The notes beneath the pieces were generated by a model that was not told the origin of the DNA, did no database searches, and worked only from the letters and a program-made list of their open reading frames with translations. 64,000 bases of DNA from Cohaesibacter intestini (GTDB taxonomy: Bacteria > Pseudomonadota > Alphaproteobacteria > Rhizobiales > Cohaesibacteraceae). The DNA is taken from assembly GCF_003324485.1 (NCBI RefSeq), contig NZ_QODK01000002.1, forward strand, positions 806,001-870,000, read 5' to 3'. A program made the position numbers and the translations under genes. Of the stretch, positions 1 to 9,500 are shown one piece after another (within the stretch, counting starts at the first letter, position 1; each line of letters starts with the position of its first letter).

Positions 1-236
1 CCAAACCGCAACAGACCGACAGCCAGACCCAACAGTGCCAAAATACCGATCCCGGCCAGCAAACTGAGGAAAATAAGCTGTAACTGGCCACCGAACTGGC
101 CCTTGAAAAAGACGAGAGACGCAGCCACCCCAACGAGGAACAACGCCAATAGCAGCAACCCCTTGACGCTGCCTGACCGTTCTTCGTGATCGATCATGGC
201 TGCGGATGGCCCGCTCTGGCTCACGTGTTTGCCCAT
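1..236 (-). CDS. N-terminal fragment of a two-TM membrane protein, possibly a CckA-type sensor kinase
   Basis: Only the first 78 codons are in the window; the gene runs off the left edge. I chose the ATG at 236 because AGGGG lies about nine bases upstream; an in-frame ATG at 197 lacks a good ribosome site. After a short polar N-terminus there are two hydrophobic segments, about residues 26-44 and 52-75, separated by a short polar loop. Two closely spaced N-terminal membrane helices are typical of the hybrid histidine kinase CckA, which would fit the CtrA boxes in this window, but no kinase domain is visible here. It lies downstream of flhB on the same strand and may be co-transcribed with it. 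The identity is a guess; the membrane fragment itself is clear. Confidence 0.5.
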   Translation of the reverse strand, partial: MGKHVSQSGPSAAMIDHEERSGSVKGLLLLALFLVGVAASLVFFKGQFGGQLQLIFLSLLAGIGILALLGLAVGLLRF

Positions 237-364
237 TTGGATCTACCCCTGCCCTGCATCCGGCTCATCTTGACGATCGGGCCTGTGGCTCGATCCCATG
301 TTTCTTTCTCCCTCACACGCACGCTGTGCCTAGCGACTGAGCGTGTCGGGAATGCCCGTCTCGG

Positions 365-1450
365 TTATGGTCTGCGATTAGACCAGCTTTGCCGATTCTT
401 CAATTTCATAATATAGCCGATCACTTCTGCAACCGCTTTGTAGTGCTCTTCAGGCACTTCTTCTTCGATGTCCACTGTTGCATAGAGCGCGCGCGTCAAA
501 GGTGGATTCTGGACAATCGGAATGTCATGTTCCTTGGCGACCTCGCGAATGCGCAACGCCGTCTCGTCAACCCCCTTGGCAACACAGACCGGTGCGCCCA
601 TGCCATCTTCATATTTCAGGGCAACCGAATAGTGGGTCGGGTTGGTGAGCACCACAGAAGCTTCGGGCACCGCAGCCATCATCCGCTTGCGACTGCGTTC
701 CATACGCAGCTGCCGCAGCTTGGCCTTGACCGCCGGGTCACCTTCCTGCTGCTTGAACTCTTCCTTGATCTCGCGGACCGACATTTTCTGTTTTTCGAAC
801 CATTTGTTGCGTTGGTACATGTAATCGGCAATCGCCAACACCGTCATGACCACGATCACACCGATGATCAGCTGCAAGGCAAGGTCGCGCACCATCGGCA
901 GCAATTGGGTCGGATCGAGCCCGATGATTACATCAAGCTTGTCACGCTGCGGATAGAGAATCAGCACAAGCAGGGTCGTCACGATACCCAGCTTCAACAA
1001 TCCTTTGACAAAATTGATCAGGCTTTCGCCGGAAAAAAGCCGTTTTGCGCCGCTGGCAGGCGACACTTTCGACAGCTTCGGCTTCATGGGTTCGGTTGAA
1101 AATACAAATTTGTGCTGCACCAGATTGCCAAAAATGGCCATGACCAGCAGCGCAATCATGGGCAGAATCAGAAAACCGAGCAAGGTATAGCCGACATCAT
1201 TCCATAGCCGCGCCAGTACGCCACCTTCGATCGACAATTCGTGGGAATGCTCGAAAAAGCCCTTCAGATTGCTCGCCACACCACCGGCGATATAGGTGCC
1301 CAGCACAGCCACGACGAGCCCGGTGCCCATCATAGAGAACCAGGCAGAGACTTCCTGACTTTTGGCGACATCGCCTTTCTTGTGCGCGTCGTCCAGACGC
1401 TTCTGTGTCGGCTCTTCCGACTTTTCAGCATCATCATTTTCTTCGGCCAT
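365..1450 (-). CDS. flhB: FlhB, flagellar export switch protein
   Basis: Inner-membrane component of the flagellar type III export gate that switches substrate specificity from rod/hook to filament proteins. The protein is 361 aa. It has an acidic/basic N-terminus, four hydrophobic segments (about residues 37-57, 86-110, 148-166, 190-210) and a cytoplasmic C-domain. The autocleavage motif NPTH sits at 270-273, so self-processing should be intact. The length is normal for the family. The start is an ATG with GGAGG eight bases upstream. It is the last clear gene of the flgB-flgC-fliE-fliQ-fliR-flhB operon, 48 bases after fliR. The identification is secure. Confidence 0.97.
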   Translation of the reverse strand: MAEENDDAEKSEEPTQKRLDDAHKKGDVAKSQEVSAWFSMMGTGLVVAVLGTYIAGGVASNLKGFFEHSHELSIEGGVLARLWNDVGYTLLGFLILPMIALLVMAIFGNLVQHKFVFSTEPMKPKLSKVSPASGAKRLFSGESLINFVKGLLKLGIVTTLLVLILYPQRDKLDVIIGLDPTQLLPMVRDLALQLIIGVIVVMTVLAIADYMYQRNKWFEKQKMSVREIKEEFKQQEGDPAVKAKLRQLRMERSRKRMMAAVPEASVVLTNPTHYSVALKYEDGMGAPVCVAKGVDETALRIREVAKEHDIPIVQNPPLTRALYATVDIEEEVPEEHYKAVAEVIGYIMKLKNRQSWSNRRP

Positions 1451-1498
1451 AGCAGCCTCCTAGCCTGTCTGCACGGCTCAAGCGCGCCGCATGTACAG

Positions 1499-2260
1499 TC
1501 AGCGCGCCACAAAATTGCCGAGCACGGCTTCGATGTGCCCCATATACCAGTTCATCAGGCTCACCAACAGAATCATGAAGAGCATTGTACCAACCAAAAT
1601 GTTGGCAGGCATAGCAATAAAGTAGACCTGCAACTGTGGCATCAGGCGTGACAGCAGACCAAGCCCGAACTGGAAGATCATACCATAGACAATGAAGGGT
1701 GCCGACATCTTCAGCGCCACGACGAAGGAGGTGGCAACCACTTCAATCGCATATTCGGCAATGTCCCCAAGTGGCAGCATCTGATTGACCGGAAACAGCG
1801 TGTAACTGTCGAGCATTGCCCCGATCATCAAATAATGCAGGTTGGTCGTGAAAATCAGCGCCACCGCCAACGTGCCCATGAAGCGGCCCAATTGCACCGT
1901 CTGCTGACCCGTGCTCGGATCCGGCCCCATGGCAAAACTCAAACCCAGCTGAAAGGCGATTGTTGTCGCCGCAATCTGCAAGGCAGCCATCACCAGACGC
2001 ACCGACAGCCCCAGAAAGACCCCAATCAGGATCTCGATCCCCATTGCTGCGACAAGGGCATAGAAATTGGCAGGCACAGAGCCGTAGTTGCCTGAGACAA
2101 GGGGATAGAAAAGCAGGCACATCATCAGCGCCAGAATAAGACGGATCCGGACCGACACAGCCTGCTCGGAGAAGGCAGGCAAGATCATGAAAAGCGTTCC
2201 GACCCGCGCAAAGATCAGAAAGAAGATGTAGGCGGTTTGCGGTAGGATATCGAGTGTCAT
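1499..2260 (-). CDS. fliR: FliR, flagellar export gate membrane protein
   Basis: Polytopic subunit of the FliPQR export channel at the base of the flagellum. The protein is about 253 aa and almost entirely hydrophobic, with roughly six membrane segments. Several Gly/Pro-containing helices in the middle third are typical of FliR. I use the ATG at 2260; a TTG two codons upstream (2266) is also open, and neither has a strong ribosome site, so translation may be coupled to upstream fliQ. It sits between fliQ and flhB, the standard order for alphaproteobacterial export-gate genes. No truncation is seen. Confidence 0.95.
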   Translation of the reverse strand: MTLDILPQTAYIFFLIFARVGTLFMILPAFSEQAVSVRIRLILALMMCLLFYPLVSGNYGSVPANFYALVAAMGIEILIGVFLGLSVRLVMAALQIAATTIAFQLGLSFAMGPDPSTGQQTVQLGRFMGTLAVALIFTTNLHYLMIGAMLDSYTLFPVNQMLPLGDIAEYAIEVVATSFVVALKMSAPFIVYGMIFQFGLGLLSRLMPQLQVYFIAMPANILVGTMLFMILLVSLMNWYMGHIEAVLGNFVAR

Positions 2261-2306
2261 GCGCAAATGAGGATCCGGCCTGAGGACAGATCTACGTCCC
2301 CCGAGG

Positions 2307-2570
2307 TTAGCCAGAAATGACCCGCTCCATCAGAAACTGCGTGAAAGTGCCAAGGGTGGCCCCAATGAAGGGAAGTGCAATCATCAACGCTATGAAAATG
2401 GCGATGATCTTGGGAACGAAAACGAGGGTCATTTCCTGAATTTGCGTCAGAGCCTGGAACAGAGCGATCACCACACCGACGATCAGCCCGACCACCATGA
2501 TGGGGCCGGAAATCTTCAGCATCACCCAAAGCCCCTCGCGGGCAATATCGAGCATCTCAGGTCCGGTCAC
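2307..2570 (-). CDS. fliQ: FliQ, flagellar export gate membrane protein
   Basis: Small subunit of the FliPQR export gate: 87 aa with two membrane helices (about residues 14-40 and 50-75) joined by a short loop, the standard FliQ hairpin. Its start codon is GTG at 2570, supported by AGGAG about nine bases upstream; there is no better ATG. It lies between fliE and fliR in the minus-strand operon. The length is typical of the family (about 87-90 aa). Confidence 0.95.
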   Translation of the reverse strand: MTGPEMLDIAREGLWVMLKISGPIMVVGLIVGVVIALFQALTQIQEMTLVFVPKIIAIFIALMIALPFIGATLGTFTQFLMERVISG

Positions 2571-2669
2571 TGCCGGTTTCTCCTAGCCTATCGTGATCCA
2601 ACAAGCATGGGCGCGCCACCATGGCCCGCCCAAAAGATCTGCCGAAACCCGACCCGATATCAAACCTGC

Positions 2670-2990
2670 CTAGATCGGCATCCGCATGATTTCTTCATAG
2701 GCAGAGATCACCCGGTCCCGAACCGACACCATGGTTTCCAGTGCAACTTCGGTTTCGGCAACGGCTGTGACCACGTCAACCACATCCGCCTTGCCATGCA
2801 ACATGTTGGTTGCAGTCTTCTCGGCGACCTGCCCCTTGTCCAGCACCCCGGTGACACCATCCTTGACCATGGCACCGAAATCCGGCTTGGCATCGGCCGC
2901 CTTCTGCAGCGTCTGGTCCGATTGTGTCTGATTCGTCAGCTTCTGGGCTAGACTATAAGCGTTCGCTGCGGTCAAAGAGGTGTTGAGCAT
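2670..2990 (-). CDS. fliE: FliE, MS ring-rod junction protein
   Basis: Structural adapter between the MS ring and the proximal rod, secreted through the export apparatus. At 106 aa it has the usual FliE size. The C-terminal half carries the conserved helical region ending in a stretch about alternating polar/hydrophobic residues with VRDRVISAYEEIMRMPI at the end, a characteristic FliE terminus. The start is ATG at 2990. It is downstream of flgC and upstream of fliQ, as in other alphaproteobacteria where flgB, flgC and fliE form one unit. Confidence 0.94.
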   Translation of the reverse strand: MLNTSLTAANAYSLAQKLTNQTQSDQTLQKAADAKPDFGAMVKDGVTGVLDKGQVAEKTATNMLHGKADVVDVVTAVAETEVALETMVSVRDRVISAYEEIMRMPI

Positions 2991-3063
2991 TGTCTGTCTC
3001 GCTTGCCCAACATGGGGCTGCTAAATCGAAAAGAGAAGCCATGCCATACGGCACCCGAGGGTG

Positions 3064-3474
3064 TCAGGCCTTAAGAATGTCGATGGTTTTGGTGATCATG
3101 CTGCGCGTGGCCGAGACCACATTCAGGTTGGCCTGATAGCTGCGCTGCGCCTGCTGCAGGTCGGTCACTTCAACCAGCGAATTGACATTGGGCAGCTTCA
3201 CATAGCCATTGGGATCCGCAGCCGGATGGCCCGGTTCATAGCGTGTCCGAAAATCGGATTTGTCGGTCACAACCCGACCCATATCGACCGTTTTGGCTTC
3301 GATCTCGCGGTCATAATGCGACTTGAAAGTCGGGATCTGCCGACGATAGGGATCTCCACCCGCCTGCCGCGCCGTGGAGTCCGCATTGGCGATATTCTCC
3401 GAAATCACCCGCATACGACCACTTTGCGCCTTCAGCCCAGACGCGGCGATCATGATCGATCTAAGAAAATCCAT
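3064..3474 (-). CDS. flgC: FlgC, proximal rod protein
   Basis: Proximal rod subunit of the flagellar axial structure, 136 aa. The N-terminal rod/hook signature is present near residues 5-30 (ASGLKAQ..RMRVISENIANADS), as is the C-terminal coil ending in the flagellar rod pattern (RSYQANLNVVSATRSMITKTIDILKA, split by variable residues). I chose ATG 3474, which has GGAGAG about five bases upstream; the longer open frame would need a TTG at 3498. It follows flgB by 51 bases and precedes fliE. Confidence 0.95.
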   Translation of the reverse strand: MDFLRSIMIAASGLKAQSGRMRVISENIANADSTARQAGGDPYRRQIPTFKSHYDREIEAKTVDMGRVVTDKSDFRTRYEPGHPAADPNGYVKLPNVNSLVEVTDLQQAQRSYQANLNVVSATRSMITKTIDILKA

Positions 3475-3525
3475 TTCACTCTCCACCTTTTCGGCCAACG
3501 CCGAACCATAAGCCTATCTCGCGCC

Positions 3526-3933
3526 TTACCGGCGGCGAGACGCCATGCGAATGATACCAAGACCCTTTTTGTACAGGGTCGACGCCGCCTGATAGTCCAT
3601 CTGGTTGGCCGTCACTTTCATCATCTGCTCTTCAAGCACCACCTGATTGCCATCCGGTGTGATTTCGAAGCCATCCATTTTCTTGCCCGCCAGAGTGCCA
3701 TCGGGAAAGATTGCTCGCCCCTTGAGGTGATGCGCATTGGTCAGACGGGTTTCAAGCCCCCCCGTCTGCTGGGGCTTAAGCATGCGATCAAACTTGAAAC
3801 TGCTCAGATCACGCGCATGGTAACCGGGCGTATCGGCATTGGCGATATTCTCTGCCAGCACTTTCTGGCGCGCCTGATGCCAGTGCATCTTGGAGCGCAG
3901 CATAGAAAACAGCTTGAGATCTCCTACAGCCAT
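3526..3933 (-). CDS. flgB: FlgB, proximal rod protein
   Basis: First proximal rod subunit, attached to FliE and the MS ring. The protein is 135 aa from the ATG at 3933, which has GAAGG six bases upstream. Two in-frame upstream ATGs (3945 and 3972) would add 4 or 13 residues but have weaker ribosome sites. The rod motif VLAENIANADTPGY is visible around residues 28-41. As first gene of the minus-strand basal-body operon, its upstream region carries a perfect CtrA-type box at 4015-4030. Confidence 0.95.
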   Translation of the reverse strand: MAVGDLKLFSMLRSKMHWHQARQKVLAENIANADTPGYHARDLSSFKFDRMLKPQQTGGLETRLTNAHHLKGRAIFPDGTLAGKKMDGFEITPDGNQVVLEEQMMKVTANQMDYQAASTLYKKGLGIIRMASRRR

Positions 3934-4345
3934 GTCTGCCTTCATATCCCGGTTTGGATGCCAATTGCGCATCCGGTGTCACTTTGGTTCAGGCAAATTT
4001 TGCCTACCATATGGTTAACGAGACATTAACGTGACCCAAACTTTTCTCCATTGCGGCTGATTTCTGCCATTTACCTCAGATATTAGCTCGGCAAATCTTG
4101 CAAATTGCCCGCAAAAAAAAGCGACATATCTTTCGAAAAGGTTAAAATGGGCGCATCGACAGATTCGCAACAGGGGTGACGTCTGCCGCATATTCGCAAT
4201 GGATATGCCCGTTTCCCCGCCCTTGCAGCTGTCCTGCGTAACGCGTCTGATGCCTGTGATGGTGAGGTGCCAGACAGTTGAGTAAACACAACTGGCAACA
4301 TGTCTTTTATAGCGATAAGGCATGTTCGAGAGTGGAAGGCCCGTC
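3934..4345. other. Divergent intergenic region between flgB and fliO
   Basis: This 412-base region has no credible gene; the small open frames in it lack ribosome sites and conserved features. It is AT-richer than its surroundings and must hold the promoters for the flgB operon (leftward) and fliO-fliP (rightward). It contains the CtrA-type box at 4015-4030 and an inverted repeat (CAGTTG / CAACTG at 4275-4280 and 4289-4294), about 50 bases before the fliO start, that could be an operator or leader hairpin. Confidence 0.7.
4015..4030 (+). promoter_or_regulatory. CtrA-type binding box upstream of flgB operon
   Basis: The sequence reads TTAA-CGAGACA-TTAAC, an exact match to the CtrA consensus TTAA-N7-TTAAC. 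CtrA directly activates early (class II) flagellar genes in Caulobacter and relatives, and this box sits 80-100 bases upstream of the flgB start. Direct control by CtrA is an inference from the motif and position. Confidence 0.65.
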
Positions 4346-5629
4346 ATGGAAGACATCGGCACATTGATCAAGGCGCTCATTCTGTTGGGTGGAATCATTT
4401 TTCTGATCGTATTGCTCACCTGGATTCTGAAGAAGATAAACATGATGGGCGCGCGCATTGGCAAGGTCGGAGACGCACCACGCCTTGAAGTGCGCGAAGC
4501 CGTGCAGGTCGATCACCGCCGCCGTCTGGTTCTGGTGCGACGGGATCATGTGGAGCATCTGGTGATGATCGGCGGTGAGAATGACTTCCTCGTTGAGCAT
4601 CACATCATGCCACCAATGCCGGCGCAGCCATCCGCGCAACCACCAGTGCAGCAGCCGATGCAAGCCACACCGCAATCAGCCCAGCAATCAGGCCCACACT
4701 CAGGGACTCAGGCACCGCGTCCGGCAGCGCCCCAGCCTGCCCCGCAGCGCCCTCAGCCCACTGCCCAGCCAGTGCCGCCTCAGCGTCCAACACCGCAACA
4801 GGCTCCCCATTTGCCAGCTCAGCCCAAGCCTATGGCGCGACCAACTGAAGCGGCCAAAGGCACGGCCCCTGCCATCAAAGTGTCCGATGGAGCCCAGACA
4901 CGGTCAACCATACCGACTGTGGATGCCGCGAACAACAAGCCCTCTGCCTCGATCCAGACGCCATCTCAGCCACAGCCGGCCCGCTGGCAAAATGATCTGA
5001 CCGCCACCATGCCACCGCATCCACTCAAACCCAAGGATGCGGCATCCAGCCGCGAGGAAACGAAACCGGCCGAGTCAAAACCCGCAGAACAGTCTGCGCA
5101 ATCTGTTCGGTCAAACCAGCCCGCCCCTGCGGCAACAGAGCCCAAGGCGGCGTCCATAGGCAAGGCAACAGAACAAGGCACGGCACCGATATTCACCCAA
5201 CCAAAGCCCGGCCAACCAGAGGCCAGCCAACCAGAGACCCACCAACGGCAATCCGCTGCAAAAGACCAGCTCCCCTCCAGCGAAAAACCTGACCCAGCGG
5301 ACAAGAATGAAAAAGGTCAGCCATCAGTTGACCCTGTGCAGGACAGCACCACAGCACCGAAAGAGCAGTCCACCACACCTAAACAATCCAAGCCAGACGC
5401 TGACCTGCTGGCTGTGAAAGCAGACGAAGATCCCGGAACCACGGCACCAGTCGCCGCAGCACCCGAAGACTCTGCTCAGGAAGCATCAAAACCAGATGCA
5501 CCGCAGCAGGCAGCTCCAACGCAGGAAGAAGCAAAGCCGACACAATCCAAGCAGCCCCCGGCTTCGTCTGCTTACGATGATGAAATCAATCGTCTGCTCA
5601 ATGAGTTGTCGGGTGACTTCAAGAAATGA
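4346..5629 (+). CDS. fliO: FliO-family flagellar biosynthesis protein with long Pro/Gln/Ala tail
   Basis: FliO helps assemble the FliP ring of the export gate. This protein is 427 aa from ATG 4346, chosen because GGAAGG lies six bases upstream; an ATG at 4322 has no site. Residues 1-90 are the FliO domain: one N-terminal membrane helix (about 8-30), then a small beta-rich cytoplasmic part with the typical RLVLVRRDHVEHLVMIGG stretch. Residues from about 95 to 405 are low-complexity Pro, Gln, Ala and Lys, probably disordered, and the last 20 residues (DDEINRLLNELSGDFKK) look like a short conserved helix. FliO is normally 90-150 aa, so the tail is the odd part. It overlaps fliP by four bases (ATGA). 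Confidence 0.88.
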   Translation: MEDIGTLIKALILLGGIIFLIVLLTWILKKINMMGARIGKVGDAPRLEVREAVQVDHRRRLVLVRRDHVEHLVMIGGENDFLVEHHIMPPMPAQPSAQPPVQQPMQATPQSAQQSGPHSGTQAPRPAAPQPAPQRPQPTAQPVPPQRPTPQQAPHLPAQPKPMARPTEAAKGTAPAIKVSDGAQTRSTIPTVDAANNKPSASIQTPSQPQPARWQNDLTATMPPHPLKPKDAASSREETKPAESKPAEQSAQSVRSNQPAPAATEPKAASIGKATEQGTAPIFTQPKPGQPEASQPETHQRQSAAKDQLPSSEKPDPADKNEKGQPSVDPVQDSTTAPKEQSTTPKQSKPDADLLAVKADEDPGTTAPVAAAPEDSAQEASKPDAPQQAAPTQEEAKPTQSKQPPASSAYDDEINRLLNELSGDFKK

Positions 5630-6459
5630 GTGATCTGAAGAACGCGACCACGCAGACACCCGGTCAGAATATCAATGAAGCCACACGCACTCTGCTGACA
5701 AGCCTGAAACGCAGCGCCCTCACAGGGGGCTGCGTTGCTTTGTTGGCCATGCTGTTTCTGGCCATTGGCTTCAACCATCCTGTGCTGGCCCAGCAGCTCA
5801 GCATCGGCCTTGGCGATGATCTCACCCTGACCGAGCGGGCAATGCAGCTTGTTGCCCTCATCACCATCCTGTCGCTGGCCCCGTCAATCCTGATCATGGT
5901 GACCAGTTTCACCCGGATCGTCGTGGTGTTGTCTCTGTTGCGCTCGGCCATCGGTCTACAGACGGCTCCCCCCAACACCGTCATGGTCAGCCTCGCCCTG
6001 TTCCTGACTGCCTTCATCATGGCCCCCACCTTCGAGCAGGCTTACAATACCGGGATCCAGCCTTTGGTCGAGGGAAGCATCGAACTGCCAGAAGCCTTCG
6101 ACCGGGCTGCTGTGCCGTTTCATGCCTTCATGCGTCAGCATGTGCGGGAAAACGATCTGGCCCTGTTTCTCGACATGGCCCAACAGGAGCCGCCAGCCAC
6201 GCCAGAAGAAATCAGCCTTCGGGTGCTGGTGCCAGCCTTCATGATCAGTGAGCTACGACGCGCCTTCGAAATCGGTTTTCTGATCTTCCTACCCTTTATC
6301 ATCATCGACCTGGTGGTCGCCTCTATTCTGATGTCGATGGGTATGATGATGCTGCCGCCTGTGGTGATTTCCCTACCATTCAAGCTGATCTTTTTCGTAT
6401 TGGTCGATGGCTGGAATCTGATCACCGGTTCTCTGGTCAAGAGTTTCGTCGGCTCTTAG
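5626..6459 (+). CDS. fliP: FliP, flagellar export gate membrane protein
   Basis: Core subunit of the FliPQR export channel, 277 aa. A hydrophobic segment at about 35-55 ending in VLAQQ looks like a cleavable signal, as known for FliP. The conserved FliP body follows, with VTSFTRIVVVLSLLR and TFEQAYN in the N-terminal half and a C-terminal pair of membrane helices containing ILMSMGMMMLPP and SLPFKLIFFVLVDGW. It starts inside the end of fliO (ATGA), so translation is coupled. The length and all family blocks are normal. Confidence 0.97.
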   Translation: MSDLKNATTQTPGQNINEATRTLLTSLKRSALTGGCVALLAMLFLAIGFNHPVLAQQLSIGLGDDLTLTERAMQLVALITILSLAPSILIMVTSFTRIVVVLSLLRSAIGLQTAPPNTVMVSLALFLTAFIMAPTFEQAYNTGIQPLVEGSIELPEAFDRAAVPFHAFMRQHVRENDLALFLDMAQQEPPATPEEISLRVLVPAFMISELRRAFEIGFLIFLPFIIIDLVVASILMSMGMMMLPPVVISLPFKLIFFVLVDGWNLITGSLVKSFVGS

Positions 6460-6501
6460 CAAAGAGACGTGCCAAACACGTACCAGACACGCGCCAGACA
6501 C

Positions 6502-6515
6502 GCGCATGCATGCGC
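6502..6515. repeat. 14-base perfect palindrome between convergent fliP and TPR genes
   Basis: GCGCATGCATGCGC is a perfect palindrome in the 100-base gap between the convergent ends of fliP and the TPR protein gene. It is preceded by a repeated CCAGACACG(C) element. There is no T-run, so it is not a classical terminator, though it could form a hairpin in either transcript. Confidence 0.4.
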
Positions 6516-6559
6516 ACTTTGCCGGTGCAGACTGAAAGGGCCAGTTTCGACTGAACCAT

Positions 6560-9500
6560 TCAGACTTGCGGATTGTCTGCCGGAGGCACGTCTTCAGGAG
6601 GGGCAGCCTGTTCCTCTGCCAATTTGCTGTCATCGCCTTTCAGATAGCGGGACCGATATTCGGTGAGGAACCGCTCCATCGTATTGATGCCTGCAATTTG
6701 CTGCGCAACAGCGTGGAACTCCTCACCATTGCGTTCAATTGGCAGCGTCACAACATCGAACGCACCAGCAACCGGTGTGGCTGACATTTTCTCGGCATAT
6801 TTGCGACGCAGGCGATCAAGACCCAGCTTGTCATCTGCCAGACTGTAGGCGATGCCAGCGCGCAGAATGTTGGTTTGCTCCTGATCATCAAGCGCGGCAG
6901 CGAGGCTCCAGCGATCGCCCAGCATCATTTCGGTCTGTTCAGCCACATCCTGCCAACGCTTCGCATCCCACATGATATCGGCCCGCAACTGGTCCACATC
7001 GCCCCCTTGCAAAGGTTTCAGCAAATCAAGCGCCAGACTAACTTTATTCAACTGAGCCAAAGACTTGGCTTCCACCAGCCGCCGCTGCCGTTCCACTGAC
7101 AAAGGCAATTGGGACTGCCGTGTCCGGCGCAAGGTATCAAGGGCCATGTTCGGCTTGCTATCAAGCAGGTAGATCAACGCCAGATCGGCTGCAATCTGAG
7201 AGCGCGCGGCGCCTTTCAGGCGGTTGTCCACCTGATGTTTCAACAACTCGGACGCCCGATCCAGGAGATCAACCTCGACCAGCTTGTCTGCCAGCCGCCG
7301 CACCATTTCGTCCCCACGGCGACCAACAGGTGTCAGCTCACGAAAATCGTAATAAAGCGACAGCGCCTTGATGGCCGACAATTCATTGACCTTGCCATCG
7401 AGAAACAGCGATGAGAAGACGGCATTCATCTCTTCCTGCAACACCCGCGAAATCTCGGAGGCAGGATCGGAATCGGCTGCCGCCTTCAGGGTTTCAAAGG
7501 CGTTGCGATATTCTTTCTTGTCGACATAATAGTGCGCCAGTGTGCGAAGCGCATTCAACTCCACCTCATCACCGCGCCAGATTGTCGTCAGGCCTTCCAG
7601 TTCTTCAATTGCCTGATCGACATTGATCTGGTCTTCCTGACGCCGCAGCTTGACATCCTGCAGCCACGCATCATTGGCAATCGGCAGATACTTGGTATCG
7701 CGCGCCGCCTTGAACGCCTCAGAGGCTTCCTGGGCATCATTGCGGGCCACAGCGATTTTGCCGCGCAGCAGATTGTAACGCGCCACCCCTTGAGCATCTA
7801 GATAGGCAGGATTGACTTCGGCCAATGCCGCCGTGGCACTGCCGAACTGCTGATCAAGATAGGCGATCTCAACCCCATCGAGCAGCATCATCTGCCGCAC
7901 TTTCATGCTGTAATCTTGCGCCACGGTGGCCGCCAGATCGAGCGCATCGTCAGCCTCGCGCCAGCGGCCCGAACGGGCAGCCGCCAAACCACGCCAAACC
8001 GAAGCATCCGGATCATTTTCGAATTCCGGATGATTCAAACGACGAAAGGCCGACTCGGGTCGACCTGCAAACAATTCCGCGGCGGAATAGAGCGTTCGAA
8101 ACCCCTTGCCCCGGGCAAATTCCGGGGCGGCATCCTCAATCATTTGCAGATGCCCGAGCGCTTCGAACGCATATCCATTGGCCACCAGCAACTTGGACAG
8201 CGCCAATTGGCTCTGGATCGCCATCAAGTCAGTATAGTTGGAAAGCTTTCGTTCCAGATCCTGCCGCTTGCGCGAGAACTGTACCGGTGTCTTCGCCGCT
8301 AGCTTGTCGAGATTGAGAAAGGTCTCCCGCACCCGGCTGCCATTGTTGGTCAAGGCGCTGACATCCGCCGCACCAGGCTGGGCATTGGATATGGTCAAGC
8401 CCCGGTTCGAACTGATATAGACATAGCCTTCATCACGCGCCAGCAGCAAATCATCGACATGTTCGGCCAGAGCAATGCCATGCGCGGAAATCAAGGCGGT
8501 AAAATCGACAAATCGTTGCCCCTTGACGAAGCCGCGAGCAGGACCAAAACCGGTGACCACGTGCAAATTCTCACCCGTACCCGGATCGCGCAATTTCAGC
8601 ACCGTGCCGGAGCGTTCAAACTTCACCCGCATGGCCGACCGTCCGTCGCTAACCTTGGTGCGTGACATATGCAGCGGTTTGGTCGGCTCAACCACCATGT
8701 CACCAATCGTCAGCAGCCAGCCATAGCCTTCGGGAGAAAAGGTCACGAGGCGTGGATTCTTCATCGGAATGCGCAACACGGCTGTCGCACCGGCACGCCA
8801 GACCTCGATATCATCGGAAAAAGCCGACAAATGCTCGCGCGCTGCGGCCACATCTAGGTCCAGCACCGTATCGAAGACTGCCCAGATAACCCCGTTACGT
8901 CGGAACACTGCCGATGACGTCGGATTCTTGAACGGGAAGAACAGGCGCACACTGCGGCCAAATGTCTTGGCTTCGACGCGCAGACTCTGTGAGGTCAGGT
9001 CAGCTCCCTGCCCTTGCATCCGTTCAGCATTGCTGCGCACCATGGCAGGCATCGCCGTCTGCGGTTGCGTTTCGTCAGTCGCCCCGGCAGCATCCGTGCT
9101 TTGAGGCGCAGCAGGCTGCGGGGGTTGCGGCACTGGCTGGGTCGCAGACTGAACCGGATTGGTTACCTGCTGCACGGGTGCCGGTTGAAACATCTGAGGC
9201 TTGATCGTATCTCCCTCAGTCGCCTGTTCAGTCGCCTGTTCAGCCGCCTGCAATGGTGCACGCGATTGAGGCATGGGTGGCATTGCGGGCTGCTGTGGCG
9301 CTGGCACTGCCGATGTTGGATCTTCCGCCGGGCGAGGCAAAGGTTGACCAGCCTCAGGAGCCTGCGCCGGTTGTTGTTGCGGTTGCGGCACAGTCTGGTT
9401 GGCGACCGGCTCAACAAAAGGCTCGGACACATTGCCCGAGGCGGTTGGCCCAAGGATCAGTTTGCTCGGCCCCGAAGAAGCCGACAGATCGTCTGCAACA

